From Pirellulales bacterium (lineage in GTDB: Bacteria > Planctomycetota > Planctomycetia > Pirellulales > Thermoguttaceae): a DNA stretch of 6,588 nt. This document shows, piece after piece, positions 1 to 5,358 of the stretch. The translations under genes were made by a program, and so were the position numbers. The stretch covers positions 1 through 6,588 of the forward strand of contig JAUWWA010000103.1 of assembly GCA_030617125.1 (NCBI GenBank), in the 5' to 3' direction. The notes beneath the pieces are model-generated. The model did not search any database, had not been told where the DNA came from, and saw nothing but the letters and a program-made list of their open reading frames with translations. The stretch's first letter is position 1. The number at the start of each line of letters is the position of its first letter.

Positions 1-17
1 CAAAGGATTCCGACATC

Positions 18-1106
18 ATGCATGTTACTCTCGCGCAGTTGGCGGCCCTGGTTGACGGCACGTTTATCGGCGACGGCGAGACGGTGATTCACGACGCCGC
101 GTCGCTGCGCGATGCCAAGATCGGGCAGATCACGCTCGTCGACGGCGATCCACGCAACCAGGACCTCTCCGGGTGCTGCGCCTCGGCGGTCATCGTGCCC
201 AAATCGGTCCAACTGGAGTTGCTGCCGGCCATCCAGGTCGACGACGTACACCGGGCGTTCGCGGCGATCGTGCTGCACTTTCATCCGCGGCGGACATGCA
301 GACGCATCGGCATCAGCCCGGCCGCGGTGGTCAGCCCCACGGCCCGGCTCGCCGCCGACGTCGACGTGCATCCGCTGGCGACCATCGGCGACGACGTGGT
401 CATCGGCTCCGGTTCGACGATCCATTCGGGCGTGCACGTCATGGCCGGCTCGCAGATCGGCAAGAATGCGACCATCTTTCCTAACGCAGTGCTGTACGAG
501 GACACGGTCGTCGGGCCGCGGTCCGTGATCCACGCCGGCGCAGTGTTGGGGGCATACGGATTCGGATACGGCTTTGTCGACGGACGCCACGAGCTGTCGG
601 CCCAGTTGGGAAACGTCGAAATCGGCGCGGACGTCGAAATCGGCGCCGGCAGCACGATCGATCGAGGCACCTACAGCCCGACGGTCGTCGGCGATGGGAC
701 GAAGATCGACGACCTGGTGATGATCGCCCACAACTGCTGCATCGGGCGCCACAACATGCTCTGCTCGCAGGTGGGAATCGCCGGCAGCACGAGCACCGGC
801 GACTACGTCGTGATGGCCGGCCAGGTGGGTGTGCGCGATCACGTGCACATCGGCGAGCGTTCGGTGCTTGGCGCGATGGCTGGGATCACCAACGACGTGC
901 CGCCGGATTGCCGTATGATCGGGATCCCCGCCACGCCCGAACGCGACCAGAAAATCAAGCAGGCCGCCTTCAGCAAACTGCCCGAAATGCGACGCCAGCT
1001 CAAACGGCTTCAACGCACCGTCGACGCCATGGTCGAGCAGTTAGCAACCCAGGAAGACGAAGAACAACACCCGGACGACGGCCAAGCTCGCCGGCGCGTG
1101 GCATGA
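18..1106 (+). CDS. lpxD: UDP-3-O-(3-hydroxyacyl)glucosamine N-acyltransferase LpxD
   Basis: LpxD transfers a 3-hydroxyacyl chain from acyl-carrier protein to the 2-amino group of UDP-3-O-acylglucosamine, the third step of lipid A synthesis, in the cytoplasm as a homotrimer. The 362-residue product has the family layout. An N-terminal uridine-binding domain (about 1-95) is followed by a left-handed beta-helix of hexapeptide repeats (about 100-320, many I-G-x-x-x-x-I/V turns). A charged C-terminal helix follows (about 322-347). The catalytic histidine is His238 in the motif IAHNCCIG, followed by QVGIAGST; the DRGTY and GAYGFGYGF segments are also typical. Length matches the family (about 340-360). 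The ATG at 18 has AAAGGA upstream. The last residues (EDEEQHPDDGQARRRVA) are a poorly conserved acidic-basic tail. The stop codon overlaps an ATG at 1103 that is in frame with lpxI, so the two genes are probably cotranscribed. Confidence 0.97.
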   Translation: MHVTLAQLAALVDGTFIGDGETVIHDAASLRDAKIGQITLVDGDPRNQDLSGCCASAVIVPKSVQLELLPAIQVDDVHRAFAAIVLHFHPRRTCRRIGISPAAVVSPTARLAADVDVHPLATIGDDVVIGSGSTIHSGVHVMAGSQIGKNATIFPNAVLYEDTVVGPRSVIHAGAVLGAYGFGYGFVDGRHELSAQLGNVEIGADVEIGAGSTIDRGTYSPTVVGDGTKIDDLVMIAHNCCIGRHNMLCSQVGIAGSTSTGDYVVMAGQVGVRDHVHIGERSVLGAMAGITNDVPPDCRMIGIPATPERDQKIKQAAFSKLPEMRRQLKRLQRTVDAMVEQLATQEDEEQHPDDGQARRRVA

Positions 1107-1108
1107 GT

Positions 1109-1192
1109 CCACCGTCTGGTGGTGTGCCACTGCTTCGACAGAAGCAGTGCCCGCCGGCCGACAGGCTACTGCTTGCAGGCAAGCCTTGGCAC
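1109..1192. repeat. Compact palindromic element (three hairpins in tandem)
   Basis: Seen directly: CCACC/GGTGG (1109-1113 with 1118-1122, loop GTCT); CACTGCTTC/GAAGCAGTG (1128-1136 with 1141-1149, loop GACA, nine perfect pairs); and GCTTG/CAAGC (1171-1175 with 1180-1184, loop CAGG). GTGCCA at 1124-1129 is also complementary to TGGCAC at 1187-1192, so the second and third hairpins can be enclosed by an outer stem. It starts 3 bases after the lpxD stop and fills most of the space before the preferred lpxI start. I recall similar palindromes built on a GTGCCACTGCT core being scattered through planctomycete genomes, but one copy in this window cannot show that. As RNA it could act as an intercistronic stabiliser or attenuator; no T-run follows, so a classic intrinsic terminator is unlikely. 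Confidence 0.7.
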
Positions 1193-1225
1193 GCGTGCGG
1201 CCGTACCGCCAAGTGTTCCCCACAC

Positions 1226-1233
1226 GAGGAAAG
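1226..1233 (+). promoter_or_regulatory. Shine-Dalgarno site that favours the GTG start of lpxI
   Basis: GAGGAAAG lies before GTG 1238, with 7 bases between the GAGGA core and the start codon. It is the best ribosome binding site between the lpxD stop and the first conserved residues of LpxI. The rival ATG at 1103 overlaps the lpxD stop and has no comparable purine stretch in front. Confidence 0.6.
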
Positions 1234-1237
1234 TGAC

Positions 1238-2152
1238 GTGGAGGAGACCCGCGACGGAACACCGCACACCGGCGACACACCGGCCGACCGAGCGCGGTGC
1301 ATCGGGCTGATCGCCGGTTGGGGCGCTTACCCGCTCGTCGTCGCCGACGCCCTGCGAAAGCAAGGTTACCATACCTGCTGCCTCGGCGTGATCGGCCACG
1401 CCGACCCACGCCTGGCTGAACTGTGCGACGATTTTCGATTCCGCGGGCTGGCGAAATTCGGCAGCGCGATTCGCTACTTCAAGCGGCACGGGGTCACCGA
1501 GGCGATGATGGCGGGCAAGATCTTCAAGGTGCGGCTGTTTCATCGCGGGGGTTGGCTGCGGCATCTGCCCGACCTGCGAACCATCCGCATGTTTATCCCC
1601 CATTTCTGGACGCGCCGCAAGGACTGCAACGACGACACACTGCTGCGTGCAGTCGTCGACGAGTTCGCCCGCGAGGGGATTCGCTTTGGCCCGGCCACCG
1701 ACTACCTGCCGGAGTTACTCGTGAAACCAGGACAGCTCACCCGCGGCGGACCGTCGGAAAGCCAGCGGAAGGATATCGAGTTCGGCTGGCGGATCGCCAA
1801 GGAACTCGGGCGGTTGGACATCGGACAAAGCGTCGCCGTGAAGAACCAGGCCGTGCTGGCCTTGGAGGCCATCGAGGGAACCGACGCTTGCATCCGCCGC
1901 GCCGGCTCGCTTTGCAGGGCGGGCGGATTCACCGTCGTCAAGACGGCCAAGCCCCGGCAGGACATGCGATTCGACGTGCCCACTATCGGACTGCGGACGC
2001 TGAAAACGATGATCGAGGCGGGCGGAAAGGTGCTCGCCGTCGAGGCCGACCGGACCATCATCCTCGATCAGCCGGAACTGATCGATTTCGCGAACCGAAA
2101 CCGGTTGATCGTCGTCGCGCTCGACGGTCAGTGCCGCTCGCTTGCGGCTTGA
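1238..2152 (+). CDS. lpxI: UDP-2,3-diacylglucosamine pyrophosphatase LpxI
   Basis: LpxI hydrolyses UDP-2,3-diacylglucosamine to lipid X and UMP, the fourth step of lipid A synthesis. It replaces the unrelated LpxH in alphaproteobacteria, planctomycetes and some other groups. With the GTG start the product has 304 residues; the family is usually about 270-290. The N-terminal domain opens with IGLIAGWGAYP (22-32). It is followed by AMMAGKIFKV and a DDTLLRAVVDEF segment. The C-terminal catalytic domain has DIGQSVAVKNQ, EGTD (213-216) with the following IRRAG, and KPRQDMRFDVPTIG ending at about 251. Asp246 in FDVPTIG is my candidate for the conserved catalytic aspartate, placed by position in the family rather than by alignment. 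The start is uncertain. An ATG at 1103 (ATGA overlap with lpxD) would give 349 residues with a low-complexity extension translated through the palindromic element; the GTG with its Shine-Dalgarno site fits better. Confidence 0.94.
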   Translation: MEETRDGTPHTGDTPADRARCIGLIAGWGAYPLVVADALRKQGYHTCCLGVIGHADPRLAELCDDFRFRGLAKFGSAIRYFKRHGVTEAMMAGKIFKVRLFHRGGWLRHLPDLRTIRMFIPHFWTRRKDCNDDTLLRAVVDEFAREGIRFGPATDYLPELLVKPGQLTRGGPSESQRKDIEFGWRIAKELGRLDIGQSVAVKNQAVLALEAIEGTDACIRRAGSLCRAGGFTVVKTAKPRQDMRFDVPTIGLRTLKTMIEAGGKVLAVEADRTIILDQPELIDFANRNRLIVVALDGQCRSLAA

Positions 2153-2159
2153 CGGTGCG

Positions 2160-2414
2160 TTAGTTGAACGACCAGACGGCCAACACGTAGACGATCCGGT
2201 CCTCTTCGACTACGTCGAATTCCACGCCAAGCGGTGGTGCAAACACGACGCGCAACGTGCCTTCTCGCGATTCGCCTTGCTCATGGGCATCTTCAGAAAG
2301 AACGATGTCAACGCCGTTGGCGGCCGATGTGATCCTGGCACGATCCGTTGCACGCATCCAGATCGCGGCCAATTCCTGCTCAGCAGGCCTTGCCCAAAGG
2401 ACGGTGTACCTCAT
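2160..2414 (-). CDS. RelE/ParE-family toxin of a type II toxin-antitoxin pair
   Basis: The 84-residue product has the size and outline of RelE/ParE-fold toxins. It opens with a beta strand (MRYTVLWARPAEQEL), followed by two helices rich in Ala, Arg and Ile. A beta-sheet half follows, ending in the pattern R-x-V-F-x-P-P-L-x-V-E-F, then EEDRIVYVLAVW. The terminal I-V-Y-V-L-A-V strand is the family's usual last strand. RelE members cleave mRNA on the ribosome and ParE members poison gyrase; the sequence alone does not say which applies. The ATG overlaps the stop of the upstream 79-aa gene by four bases (ATGA, 2411-2414), the standard antitoxin-toxin arrangement. The stop (TAA, 2160-2162) lies 7 bases from the lpxI stop, so there is no room for a separate terminator between these convergent genes. 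Confidence 0.8.
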   Translation of the reverse strand: MRYTVLWARPAEQELAAIWMRATDRARITSAANGVDIVLSEDAHEQGESREGTLRVVFAPPLGVEFDVVEEDRIVYVLAVWSFN

Positions 2415-2650
2415 TGGTTGTTCAGATCTTTCAGGATGTCTCGCAAGGGGCGCCCGCTGCGGTCCTTCTGACGTTCCCGGATTTCCTCGTCCGAGAAGGG
2501 CGAAAGGTCCTTGGCCTTCTGGGAACCCGTCAGATGGACGATCGGATGGAAGTACCCCAGCGTCTGCCCCGACTCGTCACACAACTCGAGTATGTCGTCG
2601 AGGTTGTGCAACTTCGCCCGGGTGGCGGCGTCAACGGATATCTTGGTCAT
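2411..2650 (-). CDS. Putative antitoxin, partner of the RelE/ParE-like toxin
   Basis: A 79-residue soluble protein that begins MTKISVDAATRAKL and ends in SGRPLRDILKDLNNQ. It is encoded immediately before the toxin, with an ATGA overlap that suggests translational coupling. Position and size make it the antitoxin. I do not recognise a named DNA-binding fold (no clear ribbon-helix-helix, HTH or AbrB pattern). The middle (ESGQTLGYFHPIVHL) looks like a small beta hairpin, and the charged C-terminal half (FSDEEIRERQKDRS and on) looks like the extended toxin-wrapping tail common to antitoxins. The start was chosen because ACAGGTG sits 5 bases upstream of ATG 2650 and the product then begins at a natural strand. 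This ATG itself overlaps the stop of the 45-codon frame upstream. Similar TKISVD-type proteins are, as I recall, common beside RelE genes in planctomycetes. Confidence 0.65.
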   Translation of the reverse strand: MTKISVDAATRAKLHNLDDILELCDESGQTLGYFHPIVHLTGSQKAKDLSPFSDEEIRERQKDRSGRPLRDILKDLNNQ

Positions 2651-2784
2651 GTGCGCACCTGTTTTTCGAGAGTGAAAACCATCACCTGGCGAGTGCCGAT
2701 TACCCAATGAATTATAGCCACGCGGTAGCTGGGCGAACGAAGGATCTTCTGAAGATTCGCCGCTCGTTCTCTTTCGTCGCTCAT
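2647..2784 (-). pseudogene. Possible 5' stub of a LOG-family gene (45 codons)
   Basis: The ATG at 2784 lies 10 bases after the stop of the prepilin-peptidase gene, as expected for the next gene in an operon. The first 23 residues, containing NLQKILRSPSYRVA, resemble the N-terminus that planctomycete and some proteobacterial LOG-family proteins (TIGR00730-like, lysine decarboxylase or cytokinin-activating fold) carry before their Rossmann domain. There the sequence usually continues with an acidic D-x-D-F-L segment. Here the continuation is unrelated (IIHWVIGTRQ) and the frame stops at 2647, overlapping the antitoxin ATG by four bases. The Rossmann domain with its PGG and GGGT motifs is absent from the window. 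I read this as a truncated gene whose remainder was lost or displaced by the toxin-antitoxin module. Alternatives are a genuine small protein or a translated leader for the antitoxin. The homology call is from memory. Confidence 0.38.
2711..2716 (-). promoter_or_regulatory. Consensus -10 box (TATAAT) upstream of the antitoxin gene
   Basis: A perfect TATAAT on the minus strand lies 60 bases before the antitoxin ATG, leaving a leader of about 50 bases. No good -35 is seen; the hexamers at the usual distance are CGTTCG or TCGTTC. The box sits at the point where the resemblance of the 45-codon frame to LOG proteins ends, so the promoter may have arrived with the toxin-antitoxin module. Confidence 0.4.
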
Positions 2785-2794
2785 GCAAAGAATT

Positions 2795-3694
2795 CTACAG
2801 CGGATTCCCCGACCGTACAAGTGGCGCCCAGGCAAGGATCCAACCAAACGTGGCCAGCGCGAGCCACGCGGTCGGTGGAACGCGCCGCAGCACCGACAGC
2901 CGGCGGCCGAGAAGCATCGACGGCAAGTAGATCGCCATGCTCGCGAGGCTCAAAACCACCACCGCTTGCCATCCGAGGAACAGTCCGACGCAGCCCGCGG
3001 CGAAGATCACGCCGATTCGTTTCTGGTCCTTCCATGCCCACCACGCCGCCATGCCCAAGGCCGCTCCGACGGCCAACCCGATCGCGCCGTCGGCCAGCCC
3101 GGCCGAAAGTCCCTGTAGGCCTCGCCAGGCGGGCACGGGGTGCAAGTGCGGCCAGAAAAGCGGCGCCAACAGACCGACCACGCCCGCCGGAATGAAAAGC
3201 CGCCACTGCCGCCGTTTCCCGTCGAACTCGATCAAGGCCGCGCACAACAGCGTGCACAGCAACAGCAGGTGATACACATAGACGGTGTACAGGTCACCGT
3301 CACCGGTGACGTAGACCCCTTCGAGCGGTTCGCTCGTTCGCTGCGGCAGATTGGCGCCGCCGGAGAGAAACTCCACCGTCCCAAGTACGCCGAACATGGC
3401 GGCCGTGGCCGCCTCGACCACTGGATACCGCACCGAGATCGGCGCACGGCACTTGCGGCAGCGGCCTCGCAAGACGATCCAACCGAGCACCGGCACGTTG
3501 TCGTACCACGCGATCGGCTTCTTACACGTCGGGCAGTGCGACGGCGGCTCGATCAGGCTCATCCGGCGCGGCAGCCGGTAGATCACCACGTTCAGGAAAC
3601 TGCCGAACACGGCGCCCAGCACCGTTAGCCAGACGACAATCAGCCAGACAACGGCGCCATCAGCAAGGGTGGGCGGCGGCATGGCGGGACTCAT
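2795..3694 (-). CDS. Prepilin peptidase-like membrane protein (A24 family), second active-site motif not seen
   Basis: A 299-residue polytopic inner-membrane protein with the two-part layout of type IV prepilin peptidase/N-methylase. TM1 (about 15-39) ends in FGSFLNVVIYRLP (30-42), the family signature. The cytoplasmic loop has two zinc-type pairs, CPTC (Cys54, Cys57) and CRKC (Cys79, Cys82), and ISVRYPVVEA. About six more hydrophobic segments follow to about 291. Canonical enzymes use two aspartates, one in an ID....(I/L)PD stretch and one in GxGDxK. The first may be Asp158 in ALIEFD, but the spacing to the IP at 168-169 is longer than usual. Aligning on GLFLGWQ (237-243), the second position falls on Val229 in RIGVIF. 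The nearest Asp is 223 in WKDQK, without the glycines. It may be a lineage-specific variant or inactive. The frame is open to a TTG at 3697, but I prefer the adjacent ATG at 3694; no good Shine-Dalgarno is visible. Confidence 0.85.
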   Translation of the reverse strand: MSPAMPPPTLADGAVVWLIVVWLTVLGAVFGSFLNVVIYRLPRRMSLIEPPSHCPTCKKPIAWYDNVPVLGWIVLRGRCRKCRAPISVRYPVVEAATAAMFGVLGTVEFLSGGANLPQRTSEPLEGVYVTGDGDLYTVYVYHLLLLCTLLCAALIEFDGKRRQWRLFIPAGVVGLLAPLFWPHLHPVPAWRGLQGLSAGLADGAIGLAVGAALGMAAWWAWKDQKRIGVIFAAGCVGLFLGWQAVVVLSLASMAIYLPSMLLGRRLSVLRRVPPTAWLALATFGWILAWAPLVRSGNPL

Positions 3695-3728
3695 CAATAG
3701 CTCGGGTTCGGCGGTAGACCAACAGTCA

Positions 3729-3734
3729 ATTTTA
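3729..3734 (-). promoter_or_regulatory. Weak candidate -10 box for the prepilin-peptidase-like gene
   Basis: TAAAAT on the minus strand, 34 bases before ATG 3694, with only a poor -35 (TGGATC, 17-base spacer, 3752-3757). It is in the AT-richer gap between the lipoprotein-like gene and this one. The gene could equally be read through from upstream. Confidence 0.25.
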
Positions 3735-3759
3735 CCTCGCTGTTCCGGCCCGATCCACC

Positions 3760-3870
3760 TTACCCGTGCCTATCAGAAAGCCGACCGCTGAGTACCGAGC
3801 AACCCCCGCTGACGCTAAGCAGCAGCGACCCGGTCAGAGCCACGGCCAGAGTTGCCCAAAATGCCCGCAT
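3760..3870 (-). CDS. Very small lipoprotein-like peptide (36 aa)
   Basis: The frame has a strong ribosome binding site (GAGGAAAAG, with 9 bases between AGGA and ATG 3870). The product is a classic signal peptide: MRAFW, then a hydrophobic core (ATLAVALTGSLLLSV), then SGGC with Cys24. The SGGC lacks the Leu usual at -3 of a lipobox (LSVSGGC), so it is an imperfect match. Only 12 residues follow the cysteine (ending RLSDRHG) before TAA. If real, it would be exported and anchored through Cys24, comparable in size to entericidin-like peptides, although no homology to those is claimed. It could also be the 5' stub of a lost lipoprotein gene. A promoter candidate lies upstream at 3955-3983. Confidence 0.5.
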   Translation of the reverse strand: MRAFWATLAVALTGSLLLSVSGGCSVLSGRLSDRHG

Positions 3871-3954
3871 CGCCGCTTTTCCTCGCCACAGTCCGCGTTG
3901 TTGGCCGCCGCTGGAACCCCAGCCCCTTCTCTTGGTGGGGTGGAGTCGGGGCGG

Positions 3955-3983
3955 ATATTCGGAGATTTGGCCCTTCGTGTCAA
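3955..3983 (-). promoter_or_regulatory. Candidate promoter for the lipoprotein-like gene
   Basis: On the minus strand there is a perfect TTGACA (3983-3978), a 17-base spacer, and GAATAT (3960-3955), a weak -10. Transcription would start near 3948, giving a leader of about 78 bases. The leader can form an ACCCCA/TGGGGT stem (3916-3921 with 3936-3941). Confidence 0.4.
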
Positions 3984-4013
3984 GATGAATCAACCGGTTT
4001 CGGCCTTTCGCCG

Positions 4014-4028
4014 TCTGCCTTGGGCAGA
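4014..4028. repeat. Small perfect inverted repeat in the divergent intergenic region
   Basis: TCTGCC (4014-4019), loop TTG, GGCAGA (4023-4028). It lies between the two divergent promoter candidates. Six pairs with a short loop could be an operator or chance. Confidence 0.3.
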
Positions 4029-4063
4029 TAGAGGAAGCTAACTCCATATCGGTGAGTTTGGCG

Positions 4064-4091
4064 TTGGCCGTTGTCGGGCAGTTGCTATGAT
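4064..4091 (+). promoter_or_regulatory. Candidate promoter for the DUF374 acyltransferase gene
   Basis: TTGGCC (4064-4069), a 16-base spacer and TATGAT (4086-4091) place a start near 4098, about 20 bases before the TTG codon. The short leader keeps the GGAG Shine-Dalgarno at 4106-4109. Confidence 0.4.
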
Positions 4092-4117
4092 AGTGCCGTG
4101 ACCCTGGAGAAAACGCC

Positions 4118-4867
4118 TTGAAGATTCGCAGTCCGTTCTTGACGAAACTCGTCATCGCCGCTTTTACCCGGGGCGTGCAATTGTTGTTCTGCACCCTGCG
4201 GCGCGAATTTCGCGAAAAAACACCCGGAACCAATCCATACGTCGTGTCAGGCGCCCAGCGGTTTCTCTATTGTGTGTGGCACGATTCCATCATCGTGCCC
4301 ATCTTCGCGGGTCGGCATACTTGCTCATCGGCGTTGGTGAGCCGACACCATGACGGCTCCTACATGACGGGCATACTGAGCATGGTCGGCATCTCAAGCG
4401 TTCGAGGCTCGACCAAGCACGGCGGTGCGAGTGCCGTTCGGCAGATGATGACGACGGCCAAAGACAAGCATATTGTGATTACGCCGGATGGTCCCCGCGG
4501 TCCCCACCGGAAAATGCAAAGCGGGATCGTTTTTCTGGCGTCCCACACGGGCCGGGCCATCGTTCCAACCGCATATGCCTGCATCCGATCATGGAGAATC
4601 AAGGGGAGTTGGACTGATTTGATGATGCCCAAGCCGTTCACCAAGATCTTCCTCGTGGCCGGTGAGCCGATCGAGGTTCCCCCCGATCTCTCACGCGAGG
4701 AAATCGCTCGTTACACGGCCTTGGTCCAAGACGAAATGGATCGGTTGAGCACCGAAGTGGAGCGGATGGCTGCATTGCCCGGCAAGGAGAATGGACGGAT
4801 TGCCTTGCCGGACTCTGGTGCGGATCGTCTGGGCGAACGTGCCCGAGCAGGGAGTAGCCCCTTCTAG
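4118..4867 (+). CDS. DUF374 lysophospholipid/lipid A acyltransferase family protein (LpxJ-like candidate)
   Basis: The 249-residue protein matches the DUF374 (PF04028) family closely. It has WHD (54-56) for the acyltransferase His-Asp region, SRHHDG (75-80), VRGSTKHGGASA (95-106), and ITPDGPRGP (121-129). It also has SGIVFLASHTG, then SW (164-165), then MPKPF and the GEPIEVP block near the end of the fold. The N-terminus is hydrophobic and basic, suggesting inner-membrane association. DUF374 contains LpxJ, the late acyltransferase that adds a secondary chain to lipid A in Campylobacter and Helicobacter. Classical LpxL/LpxM-type genes are not in this window, and lpxD and lpxI are near, so a late lipid A acylation role is a reasonable inference. 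A phospholipid substrate is not excluded. The start is TTG 4118, chosen because GGAG (4106-4109) is 8 bases before it and MKIRSPF begins a typical N-terminus. The final 25 residues or so are not conserved. Confidence 0.92.
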   Translation: MKIRSPFLTKLVIAAFTRGVQLLFCTLRREFREKTPGTNPYVVSGAQRFLYCVWHDSIIVPIFAGRHTCSSALVSRHHDGSYMTGILSMVGISSVRGSTKHGGASAVRQMMTTAKDKHIVITPDGPRGPHRKMQSGIVFLASHTGRAIVPTAYACIRSWRIKGSWTDLMMPKPFTKIFLVAGEPIEVPPDLSREEIARYTALVQDEMDRLSTEVERMAALPGKENGRIALPDSGADRLGERARAGSSPF

Positions 4868-4881
4868 CCCAAGCGCCGACG

Positions 4882-4907
4882 ACCGGATGCGCGGGTGTCG
4901 CGCCGGT
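4882..4907. terminator. Possible bidirectional terminator hairpin between convergent genes
   Basis: ACCGG (4882-4886) pairs with CCGGT (4903-4907), and CGCG (4890-4893) pairs with CGCG (4899-4902) around a GGTGT loop, leaving a 3-base bulge on the left. It fills most of the 40-base gap between the DUF374 gene and the minus-strand coiled-coil gene. No T-run follows on either strand, so termination without an accessory factor is doubtful. Confidence 0.4.
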
Positions 4908-5273
4908 CTAGCGGGATATCCGCCACTTGCCGTTGGATTCCTGATACAGCGTGGGCCGGTATTCCGGCACCAACTCATTCAAATCCTCTTCCACAACGTC
5001 GGGTTCGTCGGCATCGATTGCCGGAAACTCGACGGTTCCGGTCTTGCACATCCACCCGTCGTGCTTCTCGGTGCGGACACTCAGCAATGTCCCACGATGA
5101 TTTGCGTGGGGGCCGTCGTGGTCGTAGTACTTGACGCCGAACGGTTGCCCGACGGCTTCCTCCAGTTCGGCATGATGGAGTTGTTCGTCAACGATTTTGA
5201 TCTTCGCTTCGAGCAACTCCAGTTGCCTCACCAACTGCTCAAGTTCACGCCGCAATCTGCGAGTTCTGCTCAT
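4908..5273 (-). CDS. Hypothetical protein with N-terminal coiled coil
   Basis: I do not recognise this protein. With the ATG at 5273 it has 121 residues. Residues 1-40 form a strongly charged heptad-like helix (LRRELEQLVRQLELLEAKIK and on), so it is probably a dimer. The rest looks like a compact acidic beta domain. It contains QPFGVKYYDHDG and RGTLLSVRTEKHDGWMCKTG. The aspartate/glutamate-rich segment FPAIDADEPDVVEEDLNELV comes next, then YRPTLYQESNGKWRISR at the end. There is no signal peptide or membrane segment. The frame extends upstream to a TTG at 5321 (137 residues) with GAGG 4 bases before it; the GGGAG before the ATG is 15 bases away, which is far. The start is therefore unsettled. 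It lies 85 bases (or 37 with the TTG) downstream of rpsU on the same strand and no clear terminator separates them, so it may be expressed with rpsU. Confidence 0.6.
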   Translation of the reverse strand: MSRTRRLRRELEQLVRQLELLEAKIKIVDEQLHHAELEEAVGQPFGVKYYDHDGPHANHRGTLLSVRTEKHDGWMCKTGTVEFPAIDADEPDVVEEDLNELVPEYRPTLYQESNGKWRISR

Positions 5274-5358
5274 GACTAAGAATTGCAACTCCCGCACGAC
5301 GACGCCACCGGAACGTTTCAACAGACCTCACGACAAAAAGAGACCAGTGCTATCAGCC

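Noticed and set aside
281..670. 129-codon minus-strand frame inside lpxD
   Set aside because: It lies wholly within a clear lpxD reading frame and its translation has no recognisable pattern.
1109..1192. Intrinsic terminator after lpxD
   Set aside because: Strong hairpins are present, but no T-run follows any of them and lpxI lies just downstream in the same pathway.
908..1237. Upstream extension of the lpxI frame into lpxD
   Set aside because: The extension overlaps conserved lpxD codons, reads as low-complexity Arg/Pro sequence, and passes through the palindromic element.
2257..3195. 312-codon plus-strand frame opposite the toxin, antitoxin and prepilin-peptidase genes
   Set aside because: Its product is Arg/Pro/Ser-rich with no domain, and it is a GC-driven shadow of three well-supported minus-strand genes.
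3140..3628. 162-codon plus-strand frame opposite the prepilin-peptidase gene
   Set aside because: The minus strand shows conserved cysteine and transmembrane motifs; the plus frame is His/Gln/Arg-rich and unnatural.
3766..4041. 91-codon plus-strand frame in the divergent region before the DUF374 gene
   Set aside because: It is opposite the lipoprotein-like gene, has no ribosome binding site, and its product is Pro/Arg/Ser-rich without pattern.
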